Shown here one piece after another: positions 62,818 through 64,000 of a stretch of DNA of 64,000 bases (position 1 is the first letter of the stretch; every line of letters begins with the position of its first letter). The stretch lies in NCBI RefSeq assembly GCF_000350485.1, contig NZ_AORV01000031.1, positions 124,001 to 188,000 on the forward strand, given 5' to 3'. Under the pieces are notes generated by a model. It made no database searches. It worked only from the letters and a program-made list of their open reading frames with translations, and was not told the origin of the DNA. Origin of the DNA: Ruminiclostridium cellobioparum subsp. termitidis CT1112 (lineage in GTDB: Bacteria > Bacillota > Clostridia > Acetivibrionales > DSM-1351). Made by a program: the position numbers and the translations under genes.

Positions 62818-64000
62818 ATGGATCTTCAAATTCCAATTATAAATATGGTTTTATCCCTCTCAGGCGCAATTGATTTAATTGACCGCAGCTTGACCAATCA
62901 CCACAAGAGAGTCACATATATTGCATTCAGTATAGCAAAGCAACTGAATTTTTCAGACCGGGAGCTGAAAGATATCGTTTTGGCAAGCCTGCTGCATGAC
63001 TGCGGTGCTGTAAATGTGTCAGAAAGAAACTCCTTATTCGAATTTGATTACGGAAATTCGTCAATACAGAGACATTCCCATGGCTATAAGGGATGGTTTA
63101 TTCTCAGTGATTCTGAAGAATTGAAGGCTGCTGCCGAAATAATCAAATTCCATCATGTTTTTTGGGAAGAACAGGACGAAGGATATCTTCATACTGATGA
63201 AATACCTATAGCCAGTCATGTCCTCCACCTGGCAGACAGAATTGATATACTTATCAATAGAAATAAGGAAATCCTTGATCAGAGAAAATTCATCCTCAAT
63301 CAGGTTGAAAGATGTAAAGGTACAATGTTTATGCCGGAAGTTGTGGAGGCATTTGAAGCTCTTGCCCCCAAGCCATATTTTTGGTTTGATATTGTCAACC
63401 CCTATATTGATGAACTGATCAAGAATGAAATGTCCTCCTACCTGGTAACCCTGAACAACAAGAATTTGTTGGAGTTTGCCAATGTAGCACACAGGATAAT
63501 CGACTTCAGAAGCAAATTTACTGCCACCCATTCAATCGGAGTTGCAACCAGTGCCAGCAGTCTGGCTTCAAAGCTGGGCTTCAGCAAAGAAGACTGTGAG
63601 CTTATGCATTGTGCAGGCCTGATGCATGATCTTGGAAAACTGGCCATATCTGAAAGGATTCTGGAGAAACCGGGGCCTCTTGACAAGCATGAGTATAATA
63701 TTATTAAAACCCATACATACCATACATACAGAATTATAGATTCCATACCCGGCCTTGGCAAAGTCCGCAACTGGGCGGCCTTTCACCATGAAAAGCTGGA
63801 TGGTTCCGGATATCCCTTCAGACTGAAAGCCGATGAGCTTGATTTGGGTTCAAGAATACTGGCCATAAGTGATATGTTTACAGCATTGACCGAAGAGAGA
63901 CCCTATCGACGTGCACTATCCGTCAATGCCGCCATTGATATCATAATGAATACAAAAGGTCTGGATCCGGATGTAAAGGATTGCCTGTATAAAAATCTTG
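62818..64000 (+). CDS. Double-HD (HD-GYP) phosphodiesterase-like protein, C-terminus outside window
   Basis: At least 394 residues, open at the window edge; AAAGGTGG stands before the ATG. A first HD domain (about 25-150) has LLHDCGAVNV and FHHVFWEE. A second (about 225-390) has ATHSIGVA, MHDLGKLAI and HHEKLDGSGYP, the HD-GYP signature, and DMFTALTEERPYR. HD-GYP enzymes degrade cyclic di-GMP; the first HD lacks GYP and may be regulatory. With the two GGDEF proteins it makes a possible cyclic di-GMP turnover set. Confidence 0.93.
   Translation, partial: MDLQIPIINMVLSLSGAIDLIDRSLTNHHKRVTYIAFSIAKQLNFSDRELKDIVLASLLHDCGAVNVSERNSLFEFDYGNSSIQRHSHGYKGWFILSDSEELKAAAEIIKFHHVFWEEQDEGYLHTDEIPIASHVLHLADRIDILINRNKEILDQRKFILNQVERCKGTMFMPEVVEAFEALAPKPYFWFDIVNPYIDELIKNEMSSYLVTLNNKNLLEFANVAHRIIDFRSKFTATHSIGVATSASSLASKLGFSKEDCELMHCAGLMHDLGKLAISERILEKPGPLDKHEYNIIKTHTYHTYRIIDSIPGLGKVRNWAAFHHEKLDGSGYPFRLKADELDLGSRILAISDMFTALTEERPYRRALSVNAAIDIIMNTKGLDPDVKDCLYKNL

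Overview
The window looks like chromosome of a low- to mid-GC, spore-forming member of the Clostridia, probably close to Ruminiclostridium/Hungateiclostridiaceae. This is inferred from gene content, not from a database search. Supporting signs are the order SRP RNA - dnaX - ybaB - recR, the sporulation protease YabG, a CotH-family protein with a VTC polymerase, many AGGAGG-type ribosome binding sites, TTG/GTG starts, and YesM/YesN-type sensor pairs beside sugar ABC transporters. Most genes are on the minus strand.

Layout. 1-3.2 kb: operon of VTC polyphosphate polymerase, DUF4956 membrane protein and CotH-type kinase (cut by the window edge), with an unusual hairpin-rich spacer. 3.4-10.8 kb: a CBS/DRTGG-regulated family II pyrophosphatase followed by a structured RNA or terminator, an OmpR/HAMP two-component pair, two GGDEF proteins and a small exported peptide. 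11.0-17.1 kb: an AT-rich accessory island of immunity-type genes (Imm63-like, SUFU, NADAR, a propeller-like protein, two broken genes) bounded by two 192-bp direct repeats that differ at 3 positions. Each repeat carries a good sigma-A-type promoter firing leftward, one into an aminoglycoside adenylyltransferase gene and one into the island. 17.1-20.6 kb: recR, ybaB, dnaX and the large SRP RNA. 20.6-24.8 kb: structured repeats, a DUF350 operon, an IS200 remnant and a roughly 360-bp nested fold-back element. 24.8-29.6 kb: exported protein - ABC exporter - histidine kinase - response regulator operon. 29.7-30.6 kb: yabG.

30.7-52.3 kb is a glycan-utilisation locus: GH29 fucosidase, GH112 phosphorylase, two complete sugar ABC importers (binding protein plus two permeases, no ATPase gene), each with its own YesMN-type two-component system, and two GH3 enzymes. 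The scheme suggested is extracellular binding and import of fucosylated or galactosyl oligosaccharides, cytoplasmic defucosylation, phosphorolysis and exo-hydrolysis. The exact substrate cannot be read from sequence.

52.3-64 kb: a zinc-ribbon protein behind five 15-bp tandem repeats, an orphan sensor kinase, then a second accessory stretch (truncated TetR, ParE/Phd toxin-antitoxin, Imm-5-like protein, two paralogous GntR-ABC modules, an IS110 remnant) around a tRNA-Ser(CGA), a CmpB-like membrane protein with 11-residue repeats, and a double-HD (HD-GYP) protein cut by the window end.
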